DNA of 64,000 nucleotides from JADLHS01 sp964594985 (GTDB lineage: Bacteria; Verrucomicrobiota; Verrucomicrobiia; Limisphaerales; JADLHS01), in the NCBI GenBank assembly GCA_964594985.1, contig CAZQNQ010000013.1:1-64000 (forward strand), in the 5' to 3' direction. Positions 42,801 to 49,862 of the stretch are shown here, one piece after another (positions within the stretch are counted from its first letter, which is position 1; each line of letters begins with the position of its first letter). The notes beneath the pieces were generated by a model. It was given only the letters and a program-made list of their open reading frames with translations, was not told the origin of the DNA and made no database searches. Position numbers and translations under genes: made by a program.

Positions 42801-44452
42801 ATGATCCGGGCGCGGGAGGAATTAAGTCCGGCCCACGACCAATACGTTGAGCCAGCCGAAATCAATCCCGCCGGGAATTGACTGCCCGAGGTCGGCCCAA
42901 ACGAGATTTCATTCGTGGCAAAAAGTCCTTCCGCGCCGCCCGCCGCCATACCGAGGTTCTTTTGCACCAGGTAACGATTGGGGGTGGTATTCAAATCCCA
43001 GCGCACCCGATCCGGCAAGCCATCGCCGTCCACATCCAGCAAATCCGTGAACGTGTTTCCATAAATATCCCGCTCGGCCAGACTGGGCGCGGTGGTCGCG
43101 GTGTTCCGCCACTTCACCTTGGGCGCGAAGGTCAGCGGCTTGTTTTGATAAGCAAACGATTGCGGCGGGAGTTCCGACGTGTCGTCCGCGCCAAAGGTTC
43201 GCACCCGCGCCAGCAAGGAACGTTTCGTGGCGGCGGAATAGTTGTATTCCAAGGCATACCGCCGGACGTTCTGGCCGTTGACCTGACAAACGATGTTCGT
43301 CAGCCGCATGTCCTGCACCACGCGGAAACCTGACCGATACGAAAGCCGAACATCCGTGCGCGGCTGAAGCCCAAACTGAATCGTGTGCGTGGGAGCTTGA
43401 TTGGCCGGGTAGCCATTCCAATTCGTGTGGCCATTGTAGGAGATCACATTCGGATACAGCACCCGCGCCGCCCCCACATCCGAAGTCGAATGGGTTTGAT
43501 AAGTGATCGTCGTGCGCTCGCCGGTCGCCGTGATGATTTCCTCCAAGGCCCAGCGAAACGTGCCGGTGTAGTTGGCCGTCCAGCCCGAGTTGGGATTCAT
43601 GACCCGCGCCGTGTAACCGAAGCGATACACCGTCCCGCTCTTGTCATACACGTCCCAACGATTGTTCGTGGTATCGAACTGACCGCGCAGAAAATCGGTG
43701 TCCACTTCGGCGCGATACTCGTTCGCGCTGTTAGTCAGCAACTTCATCTGCTTGCCAAACAGATTCAGGAGGAAACCTTTGGCCGGATCATATTGCTTGA
43801 TCGGCAGCGGCGGCGACGAGGCATCGTAGAGAATGGGAAAGCCGTCCTTGGTGTTGCGCTCGATGTAGCCAACCTCCAACGCCCAACCCAACCCGCACCA
43901 CCCATTGTCACCACTGGACGAATACACCAATGCCAATCCCGGTTCGCTGCCGCCGCGTCCCGGCGCACCCACAATCGGCACGGAATAACCGAAGCTGCCC
44001 GTGAACAAATCCGTTTTGTGTTCCGCCCGCTGGGTGATGAGACTGGCCGCCTCGTTCTGCACCTGCGCGCTCGGCGCACCGTTGTTGCCCGGCGCGGTCT
44101 GCGCCGAAACCAATGGCCCGCCGCCCAACCAGACCAGCGCGGTCAGCGTTGCGATCGCGCCTCCAAAAAAAGGGCGGGCCGACGTTTTCGATGGGGGGTT
44201 TTGATGGGAACGGGTTTGATTTTGTGGAAGGCCCGCCCTCACCCCGGCCCTCTCCCCCGGGAGAGGGGGAAACCTTCGCCGTCTCACTCGAAAACCTGCG
44301 ACTGGATTGGCGGGACGAACAAACAAATCGAGGCGCGCGGCCCAATGTTGTTCCCTCTCCCGGGGGAGAGGGCCGGGGTGAGGGCGAGTGTCACACCATT
44401 CTCTTCCGTTACCCACCGAAAACGGCAGCGAACCAAAAAGGGGCGATTTCAT
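36833..44452 (-). CDS. Giant Rhs/SpvB protein with NHL repeats and a nuclease-like C-terminal tip
   Basis: A 2539-residue polymorphic toxin. In order: a possible signal segment (about 95-118, ending PLVSAQTA); an SpvB-like start (FTGSFGYSVPIVGAPGRGGS); FG-GAP-like repeats LLDVDGDGLPDRV (about 465-860); five or more NHL repeats LYVADTENHIIRKI (about 990-1300); YD/Rhs repeats; and the Rhs core YYNARYYDPELGRFIQPDTL to about residue 2303. The last 236 residues are unlike the core. They contain TRADLL (Asp near 2472) and IIESKKG (E-x-K near 2486), the pattern of a PD-(D/E)XK nuclease toxin. Residues about 21-75 come from a repeat element (44234-44386), so the true N-terminus is unsure. The immunity gene follows after one base. 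Confidence 0.9.
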   Translation of the reverse strand: MKSPLFGSLPFSVGNGREWCDTRPHPGPLPREREQHWAARLDLFVRPANPVAGFRVRRRRFPPLPGERAGVRAGLPQNQTRSHQNPPSKTSARPFFGGAIATLTALVWLGGGPLVSAQTAPGNNGAPSAQVQNEAASLITQRAEHKTDLFTGSFGYSVPIVGAPGRGGSEPGLALVYSSSGDNGWCGLGWALEVGYIERNTKDGFPILYDASSPPLPIKQYDPAKGFLLNLFGKQMKLLTNSANEYRAEVDTDFLRGQFDTTNNRWDVYDKSGTVYRFGYTARVMNPNSGWTANYTGTFRWALEEIITATGERTTITYQTHSTSDVGAARVLYPNVISYNGHTNWNGYPANQAPTHTIQFGLQPRTDVRLSYRSGFRVVQDMRLTNIVCQVNGQNVRRYALEYNYSAATKRSLLARVRTFGADDTSELPPQSFAYQNKPLTFAPKVKWRNTATTAPSLAERDIYGNTFTDLLDVDGDGLPDRVRWDLNTTPNRYLVQKNLGMAAGGAEGLFATNEISFGPTSGSQFPAGLISAGSTYWSWAGLNSSRARIMDLNGDGKPDRIGDDSQYMLNGTPFYNHFGVQINSGSGFTADQSWAVEAQTSTFYCAVDTLTDTTTAGRTSLFDINGDGIPDRVMMSLNAPWTNFFVQFGTGAGFQASRRFGPMASQGGTSQVFWSGVQSSWIYMTDLNGDGLPDRVMLPRNAGTGNPVAEAARTNFVVEFNNGSGFEAGIWPNVDPQYSAAQLNYANVQKYPWVGLLDLNGDGLPDRVMPKQADSTKTTWLLYRNTGTGFETTPVEITGIDVPNASNENWFGLQGTGNATTPHVQGHTITSLQDMNGDGLPDRVMADYNSTLFPASLATNCFWVQTNSGPFPDLLSAASNGIGGVLTVSYKPSTAWDNRENPTDPNSGKLLPFPNQTVASVTENDGVNPNRTTTYTYAGGFYDGSRHEFAGFAKVTETDASNRQQVYFYHQGGGQDRMALGGYVDASTNLARFNQPGGVTRDSSGNLYVADTENHIIRKITSAGVVTTIAGSAGNPGTTDATGPAARFNHPTGIIYLGGYLYVADTDNHSIRLVNLANNQVTTYAGSSGIAGSTDASPFTAARFYRPTALTFDAGITALYVADTGNHTIRKLSGAGMTTIGGAGIPGSSGNPARFNHPAGVTAWGGYVFVADTDNHTIRYFATNSSIVTLYAGSNGVAGNADGGLLTTTRFNQPLGLVLNTAGGELYIADSGNHAIRKINTSTLIASTVAGRSGVSGNVDGVGTNAFLNTPSAVVLDNASSTLYLADTANHLIRKGTPSGIYLAVTNFAGGVEAFGEYADSGSFAKRGMPYRIETYGNDTNLYHVVVNQVDQFGLGNGRWFPFVQQTFNFDYPGGGTPRITATRFAYHLGNGNLTNQIAYGEVANVNLTSLSAPTDVDASDTQYHHTSYAVLGNTNILNLPDTIKLTSDAAGSSIVREQKFSYNPASGTLALELNRICAGQYATNAYPEYDDYGLAVLSVDAVGVQTKISAFDALHIYPTVTRLRVSSGSDSASDHITYTTNDVRSGALTDITDAMGVRVHNAYDTFFRLTQTDKYPVGGAAVWVRKSSYPAFGVITSGNAVNYVHTQINDGVDAVNGVESRTYFDGWGRPIQTRAEAETGNYRVIATAYDERGEAFLTSWPRFESGIAFAKPTAQPAAFTGFDAAGRVALSRARVEASFNGNGAFSGKSDSAGDANSPLAPKQWAYVNAGDPWWKIYTDEEGKMRRYQLDAFGRNKLIQEVDGANTYLTSFRHNLAGDLTHITNHVGEVISYGHDDLGNVVAMADPHLGYWTYRRDAAGRVREQIDGKGQKIAFTFGATLSRLSLKQVYNASNQLVATATYSYDSGDVNHTVYKGQLFQVTDNEGWEKSGYDTRGRIIRATRHLNLNNQDYATGFAFNDADKITATSYPNSGPTITNEYHPGGALKRVGRGGYNYYTTAAANFDEFGKALQFDFGNGTTTTRSNYPVSKRLYTLATPGVFNREYRYSAADDVTYLSGSGLAPTTVTYDNLHRIKTYTGLSGSYNYDPVGNLTTHIESGSAQTFGYGSARKQAVKSAFGKDYRYDLTGNMIVRHGGTTNSQALEYNAENRLARFSEVGRTAVEYGYADDGARLWRRSYVTSTNSPKVQLWIGQHYEEKDGKILFHVFAGGQRICTFERDSILNGGSGTSTNYAGYFYHQDHLGSSSVLSDYAGSLKELNVFYPFGRTQTNNPTAAFKVSNRFTGQIQDEETGLYYYNARYYDPELGRFIQPDTLIPDLENPQSFNRYAYVLNNPLKYTDPTGHYQELETSMGGKVIVHSTGYITLKEGFNRFDNAVINFEVATRKGDTVRANVEFGQMRQIANEANMSLRGMVGDTYAEFEQAGRGSQMLMGFMPISVGGEQKGAIVPNGKQGVPKVNGVPETATRGGLAPVLKGQEGVAQSEAAAIARGEIIRGREVTFELPSGGRTRADLLTESPSGLKIIESKKGPAAQMTKRQTQAQTAVQQGQPLIPRGNNAQDAGLTPGSAVHLNDYQVDKH
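44234..44386. repeat. Paired palindrome element in the Rhs N-terminal coding region
   Basis: Inverted copies of CGCCCTCACCCCGGCCCTCT at 44234-44268 and 44353-44386, 153 bases in total. It reads through the Rhs frame as RPHPGPLPRERE and PPLPGERAGVRAG. Design and length match 11105-11257. Confidence 0.85.
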
Positions 44453-44483
44453 AAAAAGTTTGGGGGAAAGACTGAACCGGCGG

Positions 44484-46100
44484 TTACGGCAACGGGCACT
44501 TGTTGAACGAAGTCACCAACGGCGGCGCATCCGGTGTGCCCGGACTGGTGTCCAGACTGTCGGGAATCCCGTCGCCATCGCCGTCCAGTCTCCAGTTGGT
44601 GTTGAACACGATGGGATTCCCGGCAAAGGCCGTTTCCATCAGGTTCGCCAAGCCGTCGCCATCCTTGTCCTCATAACCGTCGGGGATACCGTTCCCGTCG
44701 CTGTCGGCCCTGGTCGGGTTGTAGCCGTGGGCCAGTTCCCACGCATCGGACAAGCCGTCGCCGTCCGTGTCCAGAACCTCGAAAACCAACGGGTTGCTAT
44801 GCGCAATCAGCAGTTCATAGCTCGTGCTCATGCCGTCGCCATCGGGGTCAATCGTTCCATCCCCAAGCAGGTAGAAGGTCATGGCCGCAGATTGGCCGCT
44901 ATATTCATAGCGGCTACATGAAGGCCCGCGCTCTAAAAACAACCACGGCGCGTTCGTGAGGTGACTGCCAGCCAGATTCGTCGCCGCGAAAATCTCCACC
45001 GGCCCGCCCGTCGTCCCCAGCGCATTCGTCCCTTGCACGTCAAACTGGACCGTCCAGCCCGTGCTCGCGTCAAACCACGCCACCGTGTTTGTAATGTAGA
45101 GCGGCGAATTGGTGACACAAGTGGCCGTCGGCCCACTCAGCAGCAGCATTTGCATCCCCCCACCGAGTTCCGCCTCGATTCCCAACGCCTCGCGTTCCGC
45201 CTTCCGTTGGGCGGCGCGGACGGCCCGGGCGGCAATTTCCTCGGCAGAAATCGGCCCGAGCGCGGCGGTCTTGCTGAGGGCGGCATGATAGAGGCCAATG
45301 TCCCAATCCACGCTCAGGCCGAAAATGTTGCCCAACAACTGCTGCGTTCGCTTCCGCCCCGTGAAAACGCAGAGTTCCTCAATCTGACCTTGGGCCGGAG
45401 CAGTGCCGTTGGCGGTGCTCCCGACAGTCAAACTTGTGTAAGGCGCGGCTTCTTGGGGAATCGTCGCCAATCCTTCCCCGACCGCCGCCAGTTGATCGTC
45501 AACGAATAGGACGCTATTGGTGGGCGTGAATCCGAGTGTGAGCATGTGCCAGCTCCCCGCTTCCCAATTCACGGCGGCTTGCAAACAGGATTGCGGCTCG
45601 TTCTCCGTCTGGCAGATCAAATGCAGCTCGCTTCCGTCGGGCGAAACCACCAAGGACCACCACACTTCACTTGCCTTGCCGTGGCTCGTGGCAAGCTCCA
45701 ACAGCGTCGCCACCGCCCCGCTCCCCGTGCCGCTGCTAAAATCCGGCCGATACCACAGTCTGTATGCGCCACGCTCCGGCTCAATGCGGAAGGAGTTGGA
45801 GACCACCATCGGCACCACCCACGGCACGACACTCGTGCCGGAGCGTTGGACGGCATACCCTGACCAACTCTCAGCCCAGATCGCCGGATCAATGACTTGA
45901 TTGGGGGCAAACCGCAGCGGCTCATCGAAATTTTCACGATGAATGATCCCAAACGAGGGCCACGGTGGAGCCAATGGCCTTGGTTTGGCAAAGACCGTCG
46001 TGGTGACGAAAAGGCAACTCAACGTCGCCAGAACCACGACAACACCACGGTTGCGAGGAAGGCACGCACCCGGCCCCATACGAAGGATTCCTGTTTTCAT
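44484..46100 (-). CDS. Secreted LamG-like protein with calcium-binding repeats
   Basis: A 538-residue exported protein with a signal segment (VVVVLATLSCLFVTTTVFAK). A concanavalin/LamG-type domain covers about residues 75-265 (FRIEPERGAYRLWYRPDFSS, SWHMLTLGFTPTNSVLFVDD, YTSLTVGSTANGTAPAQGQI). The C-terminus has several thrombospondin type-3-like Asp-rich repeats that bind calcium (DPDGDGMSTSYELL, DTDGDGLSDAWELAHGYNP, DGNGIPDGYEDKDGDG, DGDGDGIPDSLD). It probably acts on the cell surface, perhaps with the Rhs protein whose gene lies 31 bases downstream on the same strand. It diverges from the XRE gene. Confidence 0.85.
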   Translation of the reverse strand: MKTGILRMGPGACLPRNRGVVVVLATLSCLFVTTTVFAKPRPLAPPWPSFGIIHRENFDEPLRFAPNQVIDPAIWAESWSGYAVQRSGTSVVPWVVPMVVSNSFRIEPERGAYRLWYRPDFSSGTGSGAVATLLELATSHGKASEVWWSLVVSPDGSELHLICQTENEPQSCLQAAVNWEAGSWHMLTLGFTPTNSVLFVDDQLAAVGEGLATIPQEAAPYTSLTVGSTANGTAPAQGQIEELCVFTGRKRTQQLLGNIFGLSVDWDIGLYHAALSKTAALGPISAEEIAARAVRAAQRKAEREALGIEAELGGGMQMLLLSGPTATCVTNSPLYITNTVAWFDASTGWTVQFDVQGTNALGTTGGPVEIFAATNLAGSHLTNAPWLFLERGPSCSRYEYSGQSAAMTFYLLGDGTIDPDGDGMSTSYELLIAHSNPLVFEVLDTDGDGLSDAWELAHGYNPTRADSDGNGIPDGYEDKDGDGLANLMETAFAGNPIVFNTNWRLDGDGDGIPDSLDTSPGTPDAPPLVTSFNKCPLP

Positions 46101-46140
46101 TGATCGTTCAAGGTGTCACCGCCCCGGCGGCTTCCAAACC

Positions 46141-46172
46141 GCTCTTATGTCTGAAATTCCAGACATAAGAGC
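46141..46172. promoter_or_regulatory. Perfect 13-base inverted repeat (operator candidate 1)
   Basis: GCTCTTATGTCTG-AAATTC-CAGACATAAGAGC. It contains TCTGAAATTCCAGA, which resembles the second palindrome at 46195-46210. It lies between the LamG gene and the XRE gene. Confidence 0.65.
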
Positions 46173-46194
46173 AAACGGAGATTGATAGCGTCAA

Positions 46195-46210
46195 GTCCGA
46201 AAATTCGGAC
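46195..46210. promoter_or_regulatory. Palindrome over the XRE start (operator candidate 2)
   Basis: GTCCGAA-AA-TTCGGAC ends one base before the XRE start codon. Binding there would block translation or transcription of the XRE gene and fits autoregulation. Confidence 0.6.
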
Positions 46211-46211
46211 A

Positions 46212-46472
46212 ATGCCCAGACTGAAAAACATTGTCGGCCCGCAAGTGCGACGCTTTCGCACCCAGCGCGGCTGGACTCAAAGCGCCCTCGCCGCCAAATG
46301 CCAGGTGGCGGGCTGGGACATTTCCCGGGGCATTATCGCCGCAATCGAAGGGCGGGTTCGCTGGGTGGGAGATTTTGAATTGATGTTGCTGGCCAAGGCC
46401 CTGCGCGTTACCCCGACGGAATTGTTGCCAAAACAACTGACGTTGGACGAATTAGCGGGGCGAAAAGAATGA
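46212..46472 (+). CDS. XRE-family helix-turn-helix regulator
   Basis: An 86-residue single-domain DNA-binding protein with an XRE/Cro helix-turn-helix: VRRFRTQRGWTQSALAAKCQ, then ISRGIIAAIEGRVRWVGDFE, then LMLLAKALRVTPTELLPKQL. It has no extra sensor domain. The ATG at 46212 is preferred over the upstream TTG because it begins the domain and sits one base after a palindrome. It diverges from the LamG/Rhs unit, and two related palindromes lie between. A role as local repressor of that unit and of itself is the natural reading (inference). Confidence 0.85.
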   Translation: MPRLKNIVGPQVRRFRTQRGWTQSALAAKCQVAGWDISRGIIAAIEGRVRWVGDFELMLLAKALRVTPTELLPKQLTLDELAGRKE

Positions 46473-46525
46473 AGCGGGGAAAAGTTTGAACGGGGGCAAG
46501 CTAAAAGCCCCCCGACGCAACTCGC

Positions 46526-47155
46526 TCAAGGAACTTTGAGCAGTTCTTCCGCTGTGTAGTTGGCGGTGCGATCCTTGATGCTGGTGCGAACCGCTTCCGC
46601 CTGCTCCGGCTTCACTACTTCCGTGATATTGCCGAACTGTTTGCGCACATAAGACGCGATGGCCGCGATCTTCATCGCCTTTTCCTTCTCGTCGCCCGGC
46701 AACGAGTCACCGACCGCGAGCATGACGCCGGTGTTGTAAACCTTGCCGTTCACCGTTATCGGCCCGTTCATACCTTTCGAGATCAGCATGATCATCCGCT
46801 CGGGGGCCGGGTGGTTGACCCATTCCGAATCCACCAAGGGCGGACAGCCGTTCGCCGGGTTGCCGACCCCGGTTTCCATGTGACAGACCGCGCAGTTGTC
46901 GGTGAAAAGCTTCTTGCCCATCGCGATAAAGCTCGCGTTGGGGTCTGTGTTCGGCTGAAAGCGCTGCACGTCCGGCAGCGAGCGATACGGCGCATAGACC
47001 TTCGCCTCAAACCAACCCCCGTGAAGATCGAAATACCACGCGCCCAAAAACAACAACGTCAGCAGCAGCGCCATCGGCCACACCGGCATGGGCGTTTGCG
47101 CCGCCGTCGGTTCGGCTTCGGTCGTCGCAACAGGTTGTTTCGGTTCGGCGTTCAT
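46526..47155 (-). CDS. Membrane-anchored monoheme cytochrome c (CcoP-like position)
   Basis: A 209-residue protein with one N-terminal membrane helix (VWPMALLLTLLFLGAWYFDL) and one c-type heme site, CAVCH, near residue 90. Distal-ligand candidates lie in the MNGPITVNG and MLAVGDSL region. It occupies the CcoP place after the CcoN- and CcoO-like genes, but is single-heme and shorter than true di-heme CcoP. It probably carries electrons on the periplasmic side of the alternative complex III/oxidase assembly. Its start overlaps the stop of the CcoO-like gene by four bases. It is the last gene of the respiratory operon. Confidence 0.85.
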   Translation of the reverse strand: MNAEPKQPVATTEAEPTAAQTPMPVWPMALLLTLLFLGAWYFDLHGGWFEAKVYAPYRSLPDVQRFQPNTDPNASFIAMGKKLFTDNCAVCHMETGVGNPANGCPPLVDSEWVNHPAPERMIMLISKGMNGPITVNGKVYNTGVMLAVGDSLPGDEKEKAMKIAAIASYVRKQFGNITEVVKPEQAEAVRTSIKDRTANYTAEELLKVP

Positions 47156-48036
47156 TTCACAGCAACAGAATTGGTGGCCGGGTCCGGCGCGGGCGCGGGC
47201 GGCGGCGTCACCGGAGATTCAAACAGCGGCGCATCGGCATGCAAGCTCACCAGATAAGCGGCCAGCGCGCGGGCCTCGTCCGTCGGAACAATTTCATATC
47301 CCGCCGGCGGGGCCAGTTCTCCAGTCAGCTTGAGCGCGTCGGCGGAAGGAACTTTGCCCACCTTGCGCTGCTCGAACAGGAAACGATAACCCGGCATGGT
47401 GGAATCTTTCACTGTCGCCTTTGGCGCGTAAAGATGCAGCAGATGCCAGTTCACGTCCGGCTTGCGGGACGGCGCTCCGACGTTGGCCAGATCCGGCCCG
47501 GCGCGGCGCGTGCCGATCTGCACGACGGAATCATAAACGTAATCCTGCGCCACCGTGCGGCGCTTGCCCCAGTTCCAGTTCATGTCCGCGCCGGTGGGAA
47601 CGATGTTCGCCTCGATTTTGCCGCCCGCTTCGGAGACGGCTTTGATCAGCGCATCGGCGGCCGCAATGTCCACCACTTCCGCGATCGTTTTCGGCAAGCC
47701 GACCATCGTTTCGGGTTTTGCCAGTTCCGGTTTCACCTTGGAGATGGCGCTGAAAACATTCGCGCCGTTCGTGCCGGCATCAATCAAGACCACTTCCACC
47801 TTCACGCCCTGCTGGCCGACCTGCTGGCTGTGGCAATAAACGCAACCCAGCGAGCGATACACCTCCGCGCCTTGCTGGGCCAACCCAGCCCGGGCGACGG
47901 GATATTTGTCTCCGGCGGGAATCGTCTTGGCCTGACCACCAAGCCCCAACTGGATCTGGGGCGCGAGCACAAAGCCCGCCCACGAAGCCGAGAGCGCGAT
48001 GAATGCCGCGAGGAAAACGATGCTGCTGGATTTCAC
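47152..48036 (-). CDS. CcoO-like cytochrome c subunit with a bL12-like inserted domain
   Basis: A 294-residue membrane-anchored monoheme cytochrome resembling cbb3 subunit II. The N-terminal helix (IVFLAAFIALSASWAGFVLA) is followed by VYRSLGCVYCHSQQV (heme, residues 65-69). After the heme come GTRRAGPDLANVG, NWHLLHLYAPKATVKDSTMP and GYRFLF as in CcoO. Residues about 78-146 are an extra domain (VKVEVVLIDAGTNGANVFSA, GLPKTIAEVVDIAAADALIK, AVSEAGGKIEANIV). It matches the pattern of the ribosomal L7/L12 C-terminal domain (EFDVVLKxAGANK...GLPKTVKEGV...EEAGAKVE). Typical CcoO proteins lack it. It overlaps both neighbouring genes by four bases. Confidence 0.88.
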   Translation of the reverse strand: MKSSSIVFLAAFIALSASWAGFVLAPQIQLGLGGQAKTIPAGDKYPVARAGLAQQGAEVYRSLGCVYCHSQQVGQQGVKVEVVLIDAGTNGANVFSAISKVKPELAKPETMVGLPKTIAEVVDIAAADALIKAVSEAGGKIEANIVPTGADMNWNWGKRRTVAQDYVYDSVVQIGTRRAGPDLANVGAPSRKPDVNWHLLHLYAPKATVKDSTMPGYRFLFEQRKVGKVPSADALKLTGELAPPAGYEIVPTDEARALAAYLVSLHADAPLFESPVTPPPAPAPDPATNSVAVK

Positions 48037-49454
48037 GACTTCACCTCCGCCGGTTGCAGCGCCGTGGCGTCCGCGTAAGCCTTCGTCGCGATGGTCCGAT
48101 AGTAACTCACGATGAGCAAAAGGATGTTAAGGAGGAACAGCAGCGCGCCGAGAGCGATCATTAGTTCACCCAGCGTGCTGAGGCGAAACATCATGGCAGC
48201 CGCCTTGGTGGTGGCCAGAAAATCACCGCTCGCACCGGTGAGTTTGAACCCTTGCTTGACGCCTCCGATCAGCAACGGGATTGCCAGCAGCAATGCACCG
48301 GGCATCGCCAGCCAGAAGTGGAACTTGATGCGACCCGCCGGAATCTCGACGCCGGAGATGCGCGGCAGGATGTGATAGATCGCGGCGAACATCGTCATCG
48401 CAAAGAAACCGTAGAGTCGCAGCGCGGTATTGCCATGAGTGAACCAGGTGAAATCCGTCACGCGCGCCACCGCCGGGCACGCCGCGATGGCGGCCACAAA
48501 TGTCGCGAACACCAGCATCCACGCGCCGAACTTCGAGTAGCACAGCGGCCCGCCGGCGCAGGGACGATTCGCCCCGCAGCAGGTCTTGATGACGATGGTC
48601 GCAATCGCGAGGGCCGGAACGATCATCAGCACCGTCGCCACACTGCTCAAGATGCTCATCCACGCCGGCAGCGGCGAATGGATCGGGATGCCGGTCCACG
48701 AACCGAAGAGCAGCACGGTCCAGAACACGAACAGCGCGAGGTAATGACTTTGCAAGGCGCGTTCGGTGAGCTTGGGCAACAGATAGAAGGTCGCGGCCAA
48801 TCCCGCCAGCGTCAGCCAGACGTTCAGCAGATTACCGGCGAACCACCACGCCACCGCCGCCTGCACCACGCCGCGCACGGGAAAAACTTGCAGGAGCAGG
48901 ATGGCCGTCGAAAGAATCCACGGAAACCAGAACAACGCCGCGAGCACGAACCATTGTGACGGATACAGGGCTTCCTCCGTGCGGCGCGAATACGTGACGA
49001 ACGTCCAGATGGCCATCAACAAAAAGGCGAGGAACAGAATCACCGCAGCGTAACGCGGCAACTCGAACCATTCGTGGCCGGAGGTCTGGCCGTTAAGAAT
49101 GGCAATCAGACCGACGAGGACGCCGAGATGCCAGATTTTCGCCCCGACCGCGATCAGGAAGGGTTTCACCACTTCCACGCGACCGAGACGCGCGAGCAGC
49201 CACAACCCCACGCCAAGACCAGTCGGGATGGCAAAACCATACACGAGCAGGTTCGACCACGCGGGATACGCGCGCCCGTAACTGAACATCGCGCAGTCGG
49301 CGAACATCGAGGCCTTGTGGAAAGTCAGCGAGGCCGCGAGACCGAAAATGGAACTCAGCGCGAGCCAGAGCGCCGCGCCGCCGAACAGCGTGAAAAGCGG
49401 CAACCGGCACGAAGCATCAATCCGGCTGGGCGATATGGGCGAAGTCGCGGTCAT
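48033..49454 (-). CDS. CcoN-like heme-copper oxidase subunit I lacking recognisable metal ligands
   Basis: A 473-residue protein with about 12 membrane helices that aligns to cbb3 subunit I along its length. However, the ligand positions as I recall them are changed. RPLHTNA is RAYPAWSN (W66). WWYGHNAV is WWFAGNLL (G207). WAGPHHLHY is WTGIPIHSP (P257, I258). DWTIGHVHSG is DFTWFTHGNT (T339, G341). H259 and H340 lie one residue off and could reflect alignment slips. If confirmed, it binds neither the low-spin heme nor the heme-copper centre. It would then be a structural or quinone/proton-handling homologue inside the alternative complex III operon, not an oxidase. Confidence 0.8.
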   Translation of the reverse strand: MTATSPISPSRIDASCRLPLFTLFGGAALWLALSSIFGLAASLTFHKASMFADCAMFSYGRAYPAWSNLLVYGFAIPTGLGVGLWLLARLGRVEVVKPFLIAVGAKIWHLGVLVGLIAILNGQTSGHEWFELPRYAAVILFLAFLLMAIWTFVTYSRRTEEALYPSQWFVLAALFWFPWILSTAILLLQVFPVRGVVQAAVAWWFAGNLLNVWLTLAGLAATFYLLPKLTERALQSHYLALFVFWTVLLFGSWTGIPIHSPLPAWMSILSSVATVLMIVPALAIATIVIKTCCGANRPCAGGPLCYSKFGAWMLVFATFVAAIAACPAVARVTDFTWFTHGNTALRLYGFFAMTMFAAIYHILPRISGVEIPAGRIKFHFWLAMPGALLLAIPLLIGGVKQGFKLTGASGDFLATTKAAAMMFRLSTLGELMIALGALLFLLNILLLIVSYYRTIATKAYADATALQPAEVKS

Positions 49455-49475
49455 TGAAAAACAGACAACGGAAAT

Positions 49476-49862
49476 TTATTCGAATGCACTGGGTGGGGGT
49501 GGAGGAGGCGGAGGCACAAAGAAAGCCTTCTCAGCCCGGTCATTCAGGGTGGCCCGGGCCTGCGCCGGATTCTGCCATTGCTTCTCGGTGAGCAGCACCG
49601 CTTCCGCGATCGGCAACCGCACGATGCCCTTGCCTTGATCCACCCAGCCGACGTTGTGCAACGCGTCGGTTTCGGCGGCGTGCAATTCGGCGAGCGCCTT
49701 GGCGCGTTCGGCGGACCGTTCCGCTCCGAGCGGCGCGGGCGTGGTGTACTGGCGCGTCTTCCAGACCAGCGCGGCAAAGATCAAACAGACCACGACCACC
49801 GCCACGGTGACGGAATAACTTTTACCACAACAATCCTTCTCAGATTCGCTAGAGGAGCTCAT
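49476..49862 (-). CDS. Single-span membrane protein of the alternative complex III operon
   Basis: A 128-residue protein with a short cytosolic start containing CC (EKDCCGKSYS), one membrane helix (VTVAVVVVCLIFAALVW), and a periplasmic part. The latter has VGWVDQGKGIVRLPIAEAVL, a motif that, as I recall, marks small proteins beside alternative complex III and cytochrome oxidases. It ends in a run of eight prolines followed by SAFE. The start at 49862 overlaps the actF stop; the longer upstream frame is rejected. It lies between actF and the CcoN-like gene, so it may link the two modules (inference). Confidence 0.7.
   Translation of the reverse strand: MSSSSESEKDCCGKSYSVTVAVVVVCLIFAALVWKTRQYTTPAPLGAERSAERAKALAELHAAETDALHNVGWVDQGKGIVRLPIAEAVLLTEKQWQNPAQARATLNDRAEKAFFVPPPPPPPPSAFE

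Noticed and set aside
46526..49454. Functional cbb3 terminal oxidase
   Set aside because: The CcoN-like protein lacks the expected ligand histidines and the CcoP-like protein is single-heme; reported as a cbb3-like module instead.
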